A program made the translations under genes and the position numbers. A stretch of DNA of 34,827 bases from a virus, in IMG/VR virus record IMGVR_UViG_3300048442_000242, positions 1 to 34,827 of that record; one strand, 5' to 3'. How positions within the stretch are numbered: position 1 is the stretch's first letter; each line of letters starts with the position of its first letter. The notes beneath the pieces were generated by a model. It had not been told where the DNA came from. It searched no databases and worked only from the letters and a program-made list of their open reading frames with translations. Shown piece after piece: positions 22,912 to 31,374 of this stretch.

Positions 22912-22934
22912 ATATTAGTGGTGAACTAATATTT
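22908..22934 (+). promoter_or_regulatory. Late promoter box in a perfect inverted repeat, upstream of gene 17
   Basis: CTAAATA (22908-22914) overlaps the left arm of a perfect 10-bp inverted repeat: AAATATTAGT at 22910-22919, loop GGTGA, ACTAATATTT at 22925-22934. The expected late start (~22920) falls in the loop, so late RNA would lack the left arm. The right arm ends four bases before the GTG start. Confidence 0.7.
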
Positions 22935-22938
22935 TGTC

Positions 22939-24588
22939 GTGGCAAGTAATGATGTATATTTGGGTAATCCCAACCTGAAAAAAGCGGGGACCCCAATACA
23001 GTTTACAAAAAAGCAAATTGATGAGTGGATCAAGTGTAAGAATGATCCCATCTACTTTGCTATGAACTATATCAAAATCATTTCTCTTGATGAAGGTTTG
23101 GTGCCTTTTGAGATGTATGATTTTCAAAAAAAGATTTTGACTGATTTTCATGAAAACAGATTCAACATCGCAAAGCTCCCAAGACAAACAGGAAAGTCTA
23201 CTACTGTTGTCGCTTATCTTCTTTATTATGCAATCTTTTACGATAGTGTTAATATTGGTATTCTTGCAAACAAGGCATCTACCGCTAGGGAACTGCTAGG
23301 AAGATTACAACTTGCTTACGAGAATCTACCAAAGTGGATGCAGCATGGTATTCTTGTATGGAACAAAGGTAATGTTGAGTTAGAAAATGGCAGTAAGATA
23401 TTGGCAGCTTCTACATCTGCGAGTGCTGTCCGAGGCATGTCGTTTAACATCCTCTTCCTTGACGAATTCGCATTCGTTCCAAACCATGTTGCAGAGCAAT
23501 TCTTTGCCTCTGTTTATCCTACTATTACTTCTGGTAAATCAACGAAAGTAATTATTATCTCCACGCCTAACGGCATGAATCACTTCTACAAGATGTGGGA
23601 GGATGCCAGTAGGGGTAGAAATGATTACACTACAAACGAAGTACACTGGTCACAGGTCCCTGGAAGGGACTCCAAGTGGAAAGAAGAGACAATTAAGAAC
23701 ACATCTCCAAGACAGTTTGCACAAGAGTTTGAGTGCGACTTCCTTGGGTCTGCTGATACTTTAATCAGCCCATCAAAATTACAAACTATACCATTCCACG
23801 ATCCTATTGCGAGCAATGCAGGACTTGACGTTTATAAGAGAGCAGAAAAAGATCACGAATATATTATTACTGTTGATGTTGCCAGAGGAATTGGTGGCGA
23901 CTATAGTGCTTTCCTCGTGTTTGATATCACCACGATGCCGTATCAAATCGTTGCGAAGTACAGAAATAATGAGATTAAACCTATTTTGTTTCCCTCGGTA
24001 ATTTTTCAAGTCTGTAAAGAATATAATAACCCATACGTTTTGGTAGAAGTAAACGATATTGGCGATTCTATTGCTGCTACTCTCAATTATGATCTTGAAT
24101 ATCCTAACGTACTTATGTGTGCGATGCGTGGTAGAGCTGGTCAAGTTGTTGGGCAGGGGTTCTCAGGATCAAAAACTCAACTAGGTGTCAAGATGAGTGT
24201 AACCGTTAAGAAGATCGGTTGCTCTAATCTCAAAGCTATTATTGAAGAAGACAAGTTGTTATTTAATGACTTCCAAATCTTCCAAGAACTTACTACGTTT
24301 GTACAGAAAAAACAAGCGTGGGAAGCAGACGAGGGATATCACGATGACCTTGTTATGTGTATGGTATTGTTTGCATGGTTAGTCATGCAAGAATATTTCA
24401 AAGAAATGACCGACCAAGATATTAGAAGGAGAATTTATGATGAACAACGTAATCAAATTGAGCAAGATATGGCTCCCTTTGGTTTTATTGATGATGGCAT
24501 GGGTGATGATACCTTCATGGACGCTGACGGAGATCTGTGGGCATATGGAGACAAACAAGAACAAGTTGGATACATGTGGAATTACTAA
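22939..24588 (+). CDS. 17: Large terminase subunit gp17 (TerL)
   Basis: 549 residues (T4 gp17: 610). N-terminal ATPase: Walker A PRQTGKST (Lys86), Walker B ILFLDEF (Asp175, Glu176), coupling motif IIISTPNG (~206-212). C-terminal RNase-H-like nuclease: ITVDVARGIGGDYSA (Asp313), then VLVEVNDIGDS and a late YHDDLVM acidic pair. It pumps DNA into the prohead through gp20 and cuts the concatemer. The start is GTG: the N-terminus MASNDVYLGNPNLKKA fits the family and no in-frame ATG is nearby. No Shine-Dalgarno is visible, and the start abuts the hairpin of the late promoter. Confidence 0.95.
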   Translation: MASNDVYLGNPNLKKAGTPIQFTKKQIDEWIKCKNDPIYFAMNYIKIISLDEGLVPFEMYDFQKKILTDFHENRFNIAKLPRQTGKSTTVVAYLLYYAIFYDSVNIGILANKASTARELLGRLQLAYENLPKWMQHGILVWNKGNVELENGSKILAASTSASAVRGMSFNILFLDEFAFVPNHVAEQFFASVYPTITSGKSTKVIIISTPNGMNHFYKMWEDASRGRNDYTTNEVHWSQVPGRDSKWKEETIKNTSPRQFAQEFECDFLGSADTLISPSKLQTIPFHDPIASNAGLDVYKRAEKDHEYIITVDVARGIGGDYSAFLVFDITTMPYQIVAKYRNNEIKPILFPSVIFQVCKEYNNPYVLVEVNDIGDSIAATLNYDLEYPNVLMCAMRGRAGQVVGQGFSGSKTQLGVKMSVTVKKIGCSNLKAIIEEDKLLFNDFQIFQELTTFVQKKQAWEADEGYHDDLVMCMVLFAWLVMQEYFKEMTDQDIRRRIYDEQRNQIEQDMAPFGFIDDGMGDDTFMDADGDLWAYGDKQEQVGYMWNY

Positions 24589-24818
24589 TGGATATTGGGG
24601 ATCAGTTCAGTCTAGAACACCTTCTTTTTAAAGAAAGAAAATGTAGATCATGCAATAAAAATAAGAGCCTGATTGAAGATTTCTATATGACTAGGAAATC
24701 TAAAAGAGGATTACCGTCAGCATATTCATACGAATGTAAGGATTGTACAGTCAAGAGAATTCTAAATAGTAGGAAGGCAAAAAGACCACTGTCAGATTAC
24801 GAGTATCCAGACTGGTAG
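24588..24818 (+). CDS. Small zinc-ribbon protein (76 aa)
   Basis: Two CxxC pairs (ERKCRSCNKNK and YECKDCTVKR) about 30 residues apart, with FYMTRKSKRGLPSAY between. This is the treble-clef/zinc-ribbon layout seen at the N-terminus of phage HNH endonucleases, but the HNH catalytic part is absent. It likely binds nucleic acid. The ATG overlaps the terL stop (TAATG), so it is coupled to terL. An ORF extension to 24537 overlaps terL and is unlikely. Confidence 0.7.
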   Translation: MDIGDQFSLEHLLFKERKCRSCNKNKSLIEDFYMTRKSKRGLPSAYSYECKDCTVKRILNSRKAKRPLSDYEYPDW

Positions 24819-24859
24819 GTTGTTCATGCATTGTTTCCCCTCTTGAGACATAGGAAATT

Positions 24860-24894
24860 CTAAATACTTTTAGATAAATTTGATATCTAAGAGG
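24860..24894 (+). promoter_or_regulatory. Late promoter box and leader hairpin, gene 18
   Basis: CTAAATA at 24860-24866 is followed by a 10-bp hairpin with one G-U pair: CTTTTAGATA (24867-24876), 7-base loop, TATCTAAGAG (24884-24893). The right arm contains most of the AGAGG ribosome site of gene 18. A late start near 24872 would remove about half the left arm. Confidence 0.6.
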
Positions 24895-24903
24895 TAAAAA
24901 AAC

Positions 24904-26820
24904 ATGGCAAGTCAAGTCTCGCCTGGTGTTATTATTAGAGAACGTGATTTATCCACTGGTGTTTTGACTGGAGTATCTGCACTTCGCGGTGCAATCGCTT
25001 CTACATTCACCAAGGGACCCGTAGGCAAAATTGTAAACATTGGATCCGAAAGAGAACTTATTAATACTTTCGGCGCACCATCTGAGGCTAATGCAGCAGA
25101 TTGGTTGGTAGCATCTGAGTTTCTCCGTTATGGTGGTCAACTCGCTGTTGTCCGTGCAGCAACTGGTGTTTTAAACGCTACCGAATCTGGAAGTGGAGTT
25201 CTAGTTGGAACAAAAGAAGATTTTGAATCTGGAGTAACTTCCGAGAAGTTCCTTGCAAGAGATGCAGGTGCTGATGGTAGCAACCTTCGCGTTGTTATCA
25301 TTGATCGTGGTGCTGATTTTACTGTCACAACCGCAGCTGCTCATGGACTATCTGTTGGTGGTACATACACTGACGATTCTTCAATTGCACACGAAGTTAT
25401 TGAAGTTGTAAGCACAACTGTTGTTAAAATTGTTCAGGGAAGTGCTGCTCCAACTCCTGCTGCAGGAGATACTGCTGTCGCATTCTCCAACTCTGATTGG
25501 AATGCAACCGCAATTGGAACCACTGGTTTAACTTACAAGAATATCGCTCCACGTCCTGGAACGTCTGCTTTCGCAACTGAGCGTTCGTTGTCGTTTGACG
25601 AGGTACACGTTGCAGTTATTGATGAAGCAACTAACACAGTTGTAGAAAGAATGGCATATCTTTCCAAGCTATCTGATGGTAAGTCACCAGAAGGTGCTTC
25701 CACATATTGGAAGGATTATACCAATGAGTATTCCCAGTATGTTTATGCTGGTGCTGCTCTAGCTTCATCTGAAATTACAACTGCTGGTGAAGATCCTGGT
25801 GCAACATCTGCATCTTATGGTGCTACTGCTGCTTCTCCACTGCAACTAGCTAGAATCCTACCTACCGCAGGTGGTGCTCTTTCTGGTGGTGCTGATGATT
25901 ATGCATACACTGCTGGAGAAATTCAAGCAGCTTACACCGAGTTCCAAGATACCGAATCAACTACTGTTGATTTTGTTCTAATGGGTGGTTCTATGGGATC
26001 TGAAGCAGATACCAAGAGCAAGGCAGGTGCTGTTGCTGCAGTTGCTAATGCAAGAAAAGATTGCATCGCATTTGTTTCTCCATGGAATGGAGCACAAGTT
26101 GCAACATCTGGTGGTTCTGCACTAACTGCAGCTCAACAACTAGAGAACACCATTGATTTCTTTGAGAGCATTGGTTCTAGTTCTTATGTTGTTAAGGACA
26201 GCGGAGTCAAGTATGTCTATGACCGCTTTAACGATAAGTATCGTTACATCGGTTGTAATGGTGATATCGCTGGTATTTGTGTTTCCACTTCTACCATCAA
26301 CGATGACTGGATTTCTCCTGCAGGAACCAATCGTGGTGGACTACAGAACGTTGTTAAGTTAGCGTTCAACCCAAACAAAGCAGCCAGAGATGATCTCTAT
26401 ACTGCTGCAATCAATCCAGTTGTTTCTTTCCCTGGTTCTGGTCCTGTTTTATTCGGTGACAAGACAGCTCTTGCTTCTCCATCCGCATTTGACAGAATCA
26501 ATGTTCGCCGTCTCTTCCTCAATATTGAGAAAAGAGCAAGACAACTTGCAGAAGGCGTGCTCTTTGAGCAGAACGATGGAATTACTCGTGCATCTTTCGC
26601 TGGTGCATTGGGTAGTTACATGAGCGAGATTCAGGCACGTAGAGGTCTTACTGATTATCTAGTTGTTTGTAATGAAACAAACAATACTCCTGAAGTCATT
26701 GATAGAAATGAGTTTGTTGCTGAAATTTTTGTTAAACCAACCCGCTCTATCAATTATGTCACAGTTACTGTAACGGCAACGAAGACTGGCGTCTCCTTTG
26801 CTGAAGTAGTAGGTCGCTGA
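24904..26820 (+). CDS. 18: Tail sheath protein gp18
   Basis: 638 residues (T4: 659). The N-terminus MASQVSPGVIIRERDLSTGV, with the SPGV..xE pattern, and a C-terminal part with KLAFNPNKAARDDLYTAA, FDRINVRRLFLNIEKRAR and NRNEFVAEIFVKPTRSINYV are classic for contractile sheath proteins, whose C-terminal domain is the conserved core. The subunits form the contractile outer layer of the tail. Ribosome site AGAGG ten bases upstream. Gene 19 follows after 37 bases. Confidence 0.95.
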   Translation: MASQVSPGVIIRERDLSTGVLTGVSALRGAIASTFTKGPVGKIVNIGSERELINTFGAPSEANAADWLVASEFLRYGGQLAVVRAATGVLNATESGSGVLVGTKEDFESGVTSEKFLARDAGADGSNLRVVIIDRGADFTVTTAAAHGLSVGGTYTDDSSIAHEVIEVVSTTVVKIVQGSAAPTPAAGDTAVAFSNSDWNATAIGTTGLTYKNIAPRPGTSAFATERSLSFDEVHVAVIDEATNTVVERMAYLSKLSDGKSPEGASTYWKDYTNEYSQYVYAGAALASSEITTAGEDPGATSASYGATAASPLQLARILPTAGGALSGGADDYAYTAGEIQAAYTEFQDTESTTVDFVLMGGSMGSEADTKSKAGAVAAVANARKDCIAFVSPWNGAQVATSGGSALTAAQQLENTIDFFESIGSSSYVVKDSGVKYVYDRFNDKYRYIGCNGDIAGICVSTSTINDDWISPAGTNRGGLQNVVKLAFNPNKAARDDLYTAAINPVVSFPGSGPVLFGDKTALASPSAFDRINVRRLFLNIEKRARQLAEGVLFEQNDGITRASFAGALGSYMSEIQARRGLTDYLVVCNETNNTPEVIDRNEFVAEIFVKPTRSINYVTVTVTATKTGVSFAEVVGR

Positions 26821-26857
26821 TAATTAATAATAGAGAAAATAAACGAGGTACTAACAA

Positions 26858-27532
26858 ATGGCATCTAACAACGTAAGTAACTTTTTATCGGTAATTGGAC
26901 AGGGCGTAAAGCCCAATATGTTCAATGTCAATATTGAGTTCCCAACTGCTCTCTCAGCAGCTATTGATATTACTGGCGATGATATTGTCGCTAGCGCACT
27001 TGGCGCTGGTGGTAAAACTGATAACGGCAGTGTTGAATTAACTTCAATTCTTTGCAAGTCTGCTGCACTTCCAGGTTCTAACCTAGGTGTAATTGAAGTT
27101 CCTTTCCGTGGAAGAACAGTCAAGATCGCAGGTGATCGCACCTTTGATACTTGGACTGCAACCTTCTTCAATGATAAGAACTTCAAGATCCGTGCTCTCT
27201 TTGAGGCATGGGCAAACTTGATTAACACTCATGAAGGTAACACTTCTGAATTGTTCCTTCCAAATCAAGCAGAAGGATATATGGCAAATCTATATGTCAG
27301 TCAACTTGAAAAGGATCAAAAAGATGGTGGTTCTTCTTTGAGAACTTATAAACTACATCATTGTTTCCCGACTAACGTATCTGCAATTGATCTTGCTTAT
27401 GATAGCAATGATCAGATTGAAGAGTTTAGTGTTGAATGGCAGTATTCATTCTTCACTGCAGCTAAGTCTATGGACGGATCTCCAACTCCAGCTTCTGCAC
27501 GTCAGGGTGTGGCAGATGGTATCATTAAGTGA
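26858..27532 (+). CDS. 19: Tail tube protein gp19
   Basis: 224 residues, longer than T4 gp19 (163) but normal for cyanophages. The pattern MFNVNIEFP, CKSAALPGSNLGVIEVPFRG, FDTWTATFFNDKNFKIRALFEAW and SVEWQYSFF matches T4-like tail tubes, which stack as hexameric rings and share a fold with gp3 and gp54-like caps. GAGGT nine bases upstream supports the ATG. No late box lies directly upstream, so it probably shares the gene 18 transcript. Confidence 0.92.
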   Translation: MASNNVSNFLSVIGQGVKPNMFNVNIEFPTALSAAIDITGDDIVASALGAGGKTDNGSVELTSILCKSAALPGSNLGVIEVPFRGRTVKIAGDRTFDTWTATFFNDKNFKIRALFEAWANLINTHEGNTSELFLPNQAEGYMANLYVSQLEKDQKDGGSSLRTYKLHHCFPTNVSAIDLAYDSNDQIEEFSVEWQYSFFTAAKSMDGSPTPASARQGVADGIIK

Positions 27533-27536
27533 TCTA

Positions 27537-27562
27537 CTAAATAGTTGAACGCTCAACTATTT
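27537..27562 (+). promoter_or_regulatory. Late promoter box in a perfect inverted repeat, upstream of gene 20
   Basis: CTAAATA (27537-27543) runs into a perfect 10-bp inverted repeat: AAATAGTTGA at 27539-27548, loop ACGC, TCAACTATTT at 27553-27562. The layout matches that before gene 17. The expected start (~27549) is the first loop base. Confidence 0.72.
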
Positions 27563-27573
27563 GTATTTTAATC

Positions 27574-29277
27574 ATGAGTCAGTTATTTGGCTTCCAGATT
27601 AACAGAAAGGAGGGGCAGAGGGGTCAATCCCCTGTCCCTCCTTCTGCTGATGAACCTATCTCCGTTGCTGCTGGTGGGTATTATGGAACGTATGTAGATA
27701 CGGACAATCAAGCTCGTAATGAGTTTGAGATGATTCGTCGTTATCGTGATATGGCACTACACCCAGAAGTGGATAGTGCAGTTGACGAAGTGGTAAATGA
27801 ATTTATCGTGAGTGATGCTCATGATACTCCCGTAGAAGTTAATCTAGATGGTCTAGATGCTGGCATGGGAATTAAGAAAAAAATTCGTGATGAGTTTGAG
27901 TATATCAAACGTTTATTGAATTTTGACAATCGTGCTCATGAACTTGTCAGAGCTTGGTATATTGATGGAAGATTATTTTATCATAAGGTCATTGACCTAG
28001 ACAACCCAAAGAAAGGTATTACAGAACTTCGTTACATTGATCCAATGAAGATCAAGAAAGTTCGTCAGAAAATTGACAATACCCCGAAAGATTCTCTAGC
28101 ACGCCAAGCTATTAAGGGCACTGCTCTTGAGTATGAATACGGAACATTTATTGATTACTATTTGTATAATCCAAAAGGATTTTATAAAGGTGGAACTCTT
28201 GGACCAATTGGAGACATGTCATTGTCCCAAGGTGTAAAGATGGCAGTAGATTCTATTACATTCTGTCCTTCTGGACTACAAGATCTCAATAAAAGAATGG
28301 TTCTTGGTTTCCTCCATAAGGCAATCAAGTCTCTCAATCAACTTAGAATGATTGAAGATTCTCTTGTTATCTATAGATTATCACGCGCACCCGAACGTAG
28401 AATTTTCTACATTGATGTTGGCAATCTACCCAAGGTAAAAGCAGAACAATACTTGCGCGATGTTATGAGTCGCTATCGTAATAAGCAAGTGTATGACGCA
28501 AACACTGGTGAGATGCGTGATGACAAAAAGCATATGAGTATGCTTGAGGATTTCTGGTTGCCTCGTAGAGAGGGTGGACGTGGTACTGAAATTACTACGC
28601 TGCCTGGAGGACAGAACCTTGGGGAACTTAAGGATGTTGAGTATTTTAAAAAGAAACTTTATAACTCTCTCAATCTTCCTCCTTCCCGTCTCACAGACGA
28701 TAACAAAGGATTCAATCTCGGTAAGACCACTGAAGTCCTCCGTGACGAACTTAAGTTCACGAAGTTCATTGGTCGTCTCCGTAAAAGATTCGCTGAAATG
28801 TTCCAAGATATGCTCAAGACCCAGCTTATCCTCAAAGGAGTAATTGCTCCAGAGGATTGGGAGGACATGAAGGAGCATATTCAGTATGACTTCTTGTTTG
28901 ATAATCACTTCAATGAATTAAAAGAAATTGAAATGATGAACCAAAGAATGATGACTGTGACTCAGATGGATCCTTTTGTTGGAAAGTATTTCTCTGTAGA
29001 TTACATCCGTAAAAATATTCTTGGGCAAACTAACAAAGATATGCGTGAGATTGATAAGGAAATGAAGGCAGAAATTTCTTCTGGTCTTGCAATTGATCCT
29101 GCAGAAACAAATGCAATGGATCAGCTTACTCAAGCAAACACTGCACTTGCTCCTGAAATTCAAGCAATGCAAGCAGATGATGCTGCAGAAAGAGATGCAG
29201 TTTCAGCAGATGCTGCGCTTGAAAGAGATATGAAAAAAGCAAAATCCGCGCCTTCAAAACCTAGCGGTGATAAATAA
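27574..29277 (+). CDS. 20: Portal protein gp20
   Basis: 567 residues (T4: 524). Recognised from YGTYVDTDNQARNEFEMIRRYR-type N-terminal text, HPEVDSAVDEVVNEF, the central VIYRLSRAPERRIFYIDVGN stretch used widely as the cyanophage g20 marker, and EMMNQRMMTVTQMDPFVGKYFS. It forms the dodecameric portal at the packaging vertex, nucleates prohead assembly and docks gp17. The Ala/Asp-rich tail (DAAERDAVSADAALERDM) is disordered-like. Its stop overlaps an ATAAATA box. Confidence 0.96.
   Translation: MSQLFGFQINRKEGQRGQSPVPPSADEPISVAAGGYYGTYVDTDNQARNEFEMIRRYRDMALHPEVDSAVDEVVNEFIVSDAHDTPVEVNLDGLDAGMGIKKKIRDEFEYIKRLLNFDNRAHELVRAWYIDGRLFYHKVIDLDNPKKGITELRYIDPMKIKKVRQKIDNTPKDSLARQAIKGTALEYEYGTFIDYYLYNPKGFYKGGTLGPIGDMSLSQGVKMAVDSITFCPSGLQDLNKRMVLGFLHKAIKSLNQLRMIEDSLVIYRLSRAPERRIFYIDVGNLPKVKAEQYLRDVMSRYRNKQVYDANTGEMRDDKKHMSMLEDFWLPRREGGRGTEITTLPGGQNLGELKDVEYFKKKLYNSLNLPPSRLTDDNKGFNLGKTTEVLRDELKFTKFIGRLRKRFAEMFQDMLKTQLILKGVIAPEDWEDMKEHIQYDFLFDNHFNELKEIEMMNQRMMTVTQMDPFVGKYFSVDYIRKNILGQTNKDMREIDKEMKAEISSGLAIDPAETNAMDQLTQANTALAPEIQAMQADDAAERDAVSADAALERDMKKAKSAPSKPSGDK
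29270..29276 (+). promoter_or_regulatory. T4-like late promoter box (ATAAATA)
   Basis: ATAAATA overlaps the gene 20 stop codon and lies 20 bases before the ATG at 29297. A bulged AT-rich inverted repeat (AATAAATT with AATTCTTATT) surrounds it. Confidence 0.55.
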
Positions 29278-29296
29278 ATTATAATGAATTCTTATT

Positions 29297-29518
29297 ATGC
29301 CAGAACACACTGAAGTTAATCCGCATCAAGGTGAAGTAAATATCGTCAATCAAATTGCCGATAATGATCGCGCTGGTGCTATTGATGCAATCCACGATAT
29401 GTTATTTGCTAAAGCATCTGATGCTATGGCAGATTATAAAAAAGTGGTAGCGAATACATTCTTTGATGAACCAACCGAAACGGAAACTACCGATGAAACT
29501 GATAACGGAAACGATTGA
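29297..29518 (+). CDS. Small acidic protein, positional equivalent of prohead core gp67/gp68
   Basis: 73 residues. A helical centre (GAIDAIHDMLFAKASDAMAD) is flanked by a polar N-terminus and an acidic Thr/Glu-rich tail (DEPTETETTDETDNGND). In T4 the small core genes 67 and 68 sit between 20 and 21, and cyanophages have a small gene at this place. The identity is positional only. It overlaps gene 21 by 26 bases. Confidence 0.65.
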   Translation: MPEHTEVNPHQGEVNIVNQIADNDRAGAIDAIHDMLFAKASDAMADYKKVVANTFFDEPTETETTDETDNGND

Positions 29519-30137
29519 AAACGTTAAACTCCTTACTGAGGAGAAAGACGGCAAGAAGCTTCTTTATATTGAAGGAGTATTTTTACAATCGGAACTTAAG
29601 AACCGCAACGGTCGTATGTATCCTTTTAGTGTCCTTGAGCGTGAAGTTCAAAGATACAATGAAGAGTATGTACAGTCCAAGCGAGCTCTAGGTGAACTCG
29701 GTCATCCCGATGGTCCTACTATCAATCTTGATAGAGTATCACATAGAATCATTTCCCTAAAAGCAGAAGGCAATAACTTCATTGGAAAGGCACAGATCCT
29801 TGATACACCAATGGGAAACATTGCTAAGAACCTTTTGGGAGAGGGTGTTCAATTAGGAGTATCTTCCCGTGGTATGGGAAGTATTCAAAAAGTAGAAGAC
29901 TGCAACGTTGTTGCGGATGACTTCATGCTTACAACTGCTGCAGATATCGTAGCAGATCCTTCTGCTCCTGATGCATTTGTAAATGGCATCATGGAAGGAA
30001 AAGAATGGGTATGGGACAACGGTCTCCTAAAGGAGAGAGAAGTTGCTAAATACCAACGTTATATTGAAACAGCATCACGCTATCAGTTAGAAGAGAGAAC
30101 GCTCAAAGCATTTGGGCATTTTCTCGGAAAACTTTAA
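29493..30137 (+). CDS. 21: Prohead core protease gp21
   Basis: 214 residues (T4: 212). The catalytic pattern of the T4/herpes-type assemblin fold is visible: His71 in GELGHPDG and the serine of GVSSRGMGS (Ser124/125). KNRNGRMYPFSVLEREVQ near 37-53 is also characteristic. It matures the prohead by cleaving scaffold and capsid proteins after I/L-x-E, then digests itself. The frame extends to 29463, but ATG 29493 gives the expected N-terminus. Confidence 0.93.
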   Translation: MKLITETIENVKLLTEEKDGKKLLYIEGVFLQSELKNRNGRMYPFSVLEREVQRYNEEYVQSKRALGELGHPDGPTINLDRVSHRIISLKAEGNNFIGKAQILDTPMGNIAKNLLGEGVQLGVSSRGMGSIQKVEDCNVVADDFMLTTAADIVADPSAPDAFVNGIMEGKEWVWDNGLLKEREVAKYQRYIETASRYQLEERTLKAFGHFLGKL

Positions 30138-30141
30138 TATA

Positions 30142-30148
30142 ATAAATA
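30142..30148 (+). promoter_or_regulatory. T4-like late promoter box (ATAAATA) for gene 22
   Basis: ATAAATA just after the gene 21 stop. The leader of about 35 bases ends in ACGAGGT, a good ribosome site for gene 22. Confidence 0.6.
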
Positions 30149-30189
30149 AACTATAGATTAATAATACGGAAATTACGAGGTAAACTCAA

Positions 30190-31338
30190 ATGTCAGATAT
30201 GCTAAACGAAAAGTTTGAGGGGTTCGTTACCGAGCAAAAGGTGATTGTAGAAGCTGGCGATCCTATGCCAACTGTTTCTGCTAATATTATTCCTGGCACT
30301 GGTAGTGAGCCTTCTCAGGTCTCTGACGCACAGACTGGTTCTGGCGGCAAGGATCCTGCACCTAAGGTAGAACCTTCTGCCGCATACGGTCAGTCTGCAC
30401 CTGCAGATCTTGGCGGTACATCTACTGCTCCAAATGAGCACGATGATGATGGAGAAGAGAATCCTGGAGCTAAAGCAGCTGCACCAGTATCACAAGTATC
30501 TGGTGACCCTCAACAGCGTGCTGGCGATTCTCCAGATTCAGCTCCTTCCGTAGGTGCTGAAGTAGCATACGGCACTAAGATGGGTGGCGCTGTCACCTAT
30601 CCAATCAAACCTTCCATGGAAAGCATTGATGTCTCTGCTGACGTTGCTGCTCTTGTAGAAGGTACAGAACTCTCGGAAGAGTTCGCTGAAAAAGCAAAGA
30701 CCATTTTTGAGGCTGCTGTTAAAGCGAAAATTTCCGAAGAGTATGACAGACTTGTAGAGCACTTTGCTGCTGAGTTTGACAAGCATTTCGTTGAATCTAA
30801 GAGCGAGATGGCAGAAGAAGTCAACGGCACTGTAAACTACGCCATCGGTCAATGGATGGAGCAAAACCAAGTTGCTGTTGACCGTGGAATCAGAAATGAG
30901 ATTACTGAAGACTTCATTGCAGGTTTGAAGGGTCTCTTTGAAGAGCACTATATCGCTATCCCCGAAGACAAAGTTAACGTGGTAGAAGGTATGGCTGAAT
31001 CAATTCGTGAGATGGAAACACGCCTTGACGAACAGGTCAAAGCAAACGTGAAATTACAAAATCGTCTTAATGAGTCTGCTAAACTCAATATTCTTTCCAC
31101 CGTGTCAGAAGGACTAGCAGATACTCAGAAAGAAAAACTCGCAGCTCTCGCAGAGGGTCTAGAGTTTGTTTCAGAGGAGTCGTTCTCTAAGAAGGTTACT
31201 ACCATCAAGGAGTCCTATTTCAAAGAAGCAGCAGCACCCGTAAGCGAGGTTGCTGATGAAACTCCAGTTGAAGGAGCAGGCGAAGAGGTAACACCAGCAA
31301 TGGCGCAATACCTTACCGCACTCAATCGCTGGCAATAA
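30190..31338 (+). CDS. 22: Prohead scaffold (core) protein gp22
   Basis: 382 residues, longer than T4 gp22 (269). The N-terminal 150 residues are low-complexity and rich in Gly, Ala, Pro and Asp. The rest is strongly helical (LSEEFAEKAKTIFEAAVKAK, then VEGMAESIREMETRLDEQVK, coiled coil), as expected of an internal scaffold. Sites fitting the gp21 rule (I/L-x-E then A/G) occur at 21/22 (IVE-A), 157/158 (LVE-G) and 322/323 (LAE-G). It shapes the prohead and is removed by gp21 before packaging. Confidence 0.88.
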   Translation: MSDMLNEKFEGFVTEQKVIVEAGDPMPTVSANIIPGTGSEPSQVSDAQTGSGGKDPAPKVEPSAAYGQSAPADLGGTSTAPNEHDDDGEENPGAKAAAPVSQVSGDPQQRAGDSPDSAPSVGAEVAYGTKMGGAVTYPIKPSMESIDVSADVAALVEGTELSEEFAEKAKTIFEAAVKAKISEEYDRLVEHFAAEFDKHFVESKSEMAEEVNGTVNYAIGQWMEQNQVAVDRGIRNEITEDFIAGLKGLFEEHYIAIPEDKVNVVEGMAESIREMETRLDEQVKANVKLQNRLNESAKLNILSTVSEGLADTQKEKLAALAEGLEFVSEESFSKKVTTIKESYFKEAAAPVSEVADETPVEGAGEEVTPAMAQYLTALNRWQ

Positions 31339-31374
31339 TAATAACCCCCACATTTTTCAAACAAGAGCAAACAA

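Noticed and set aside
24537-24587. Extended start of the zinc-ribbon gene within terL
   Set aside because: ATG 24588 overlaps the terL stop (TAATG), the usual coupling in this genome; the extension only mirrors terL.
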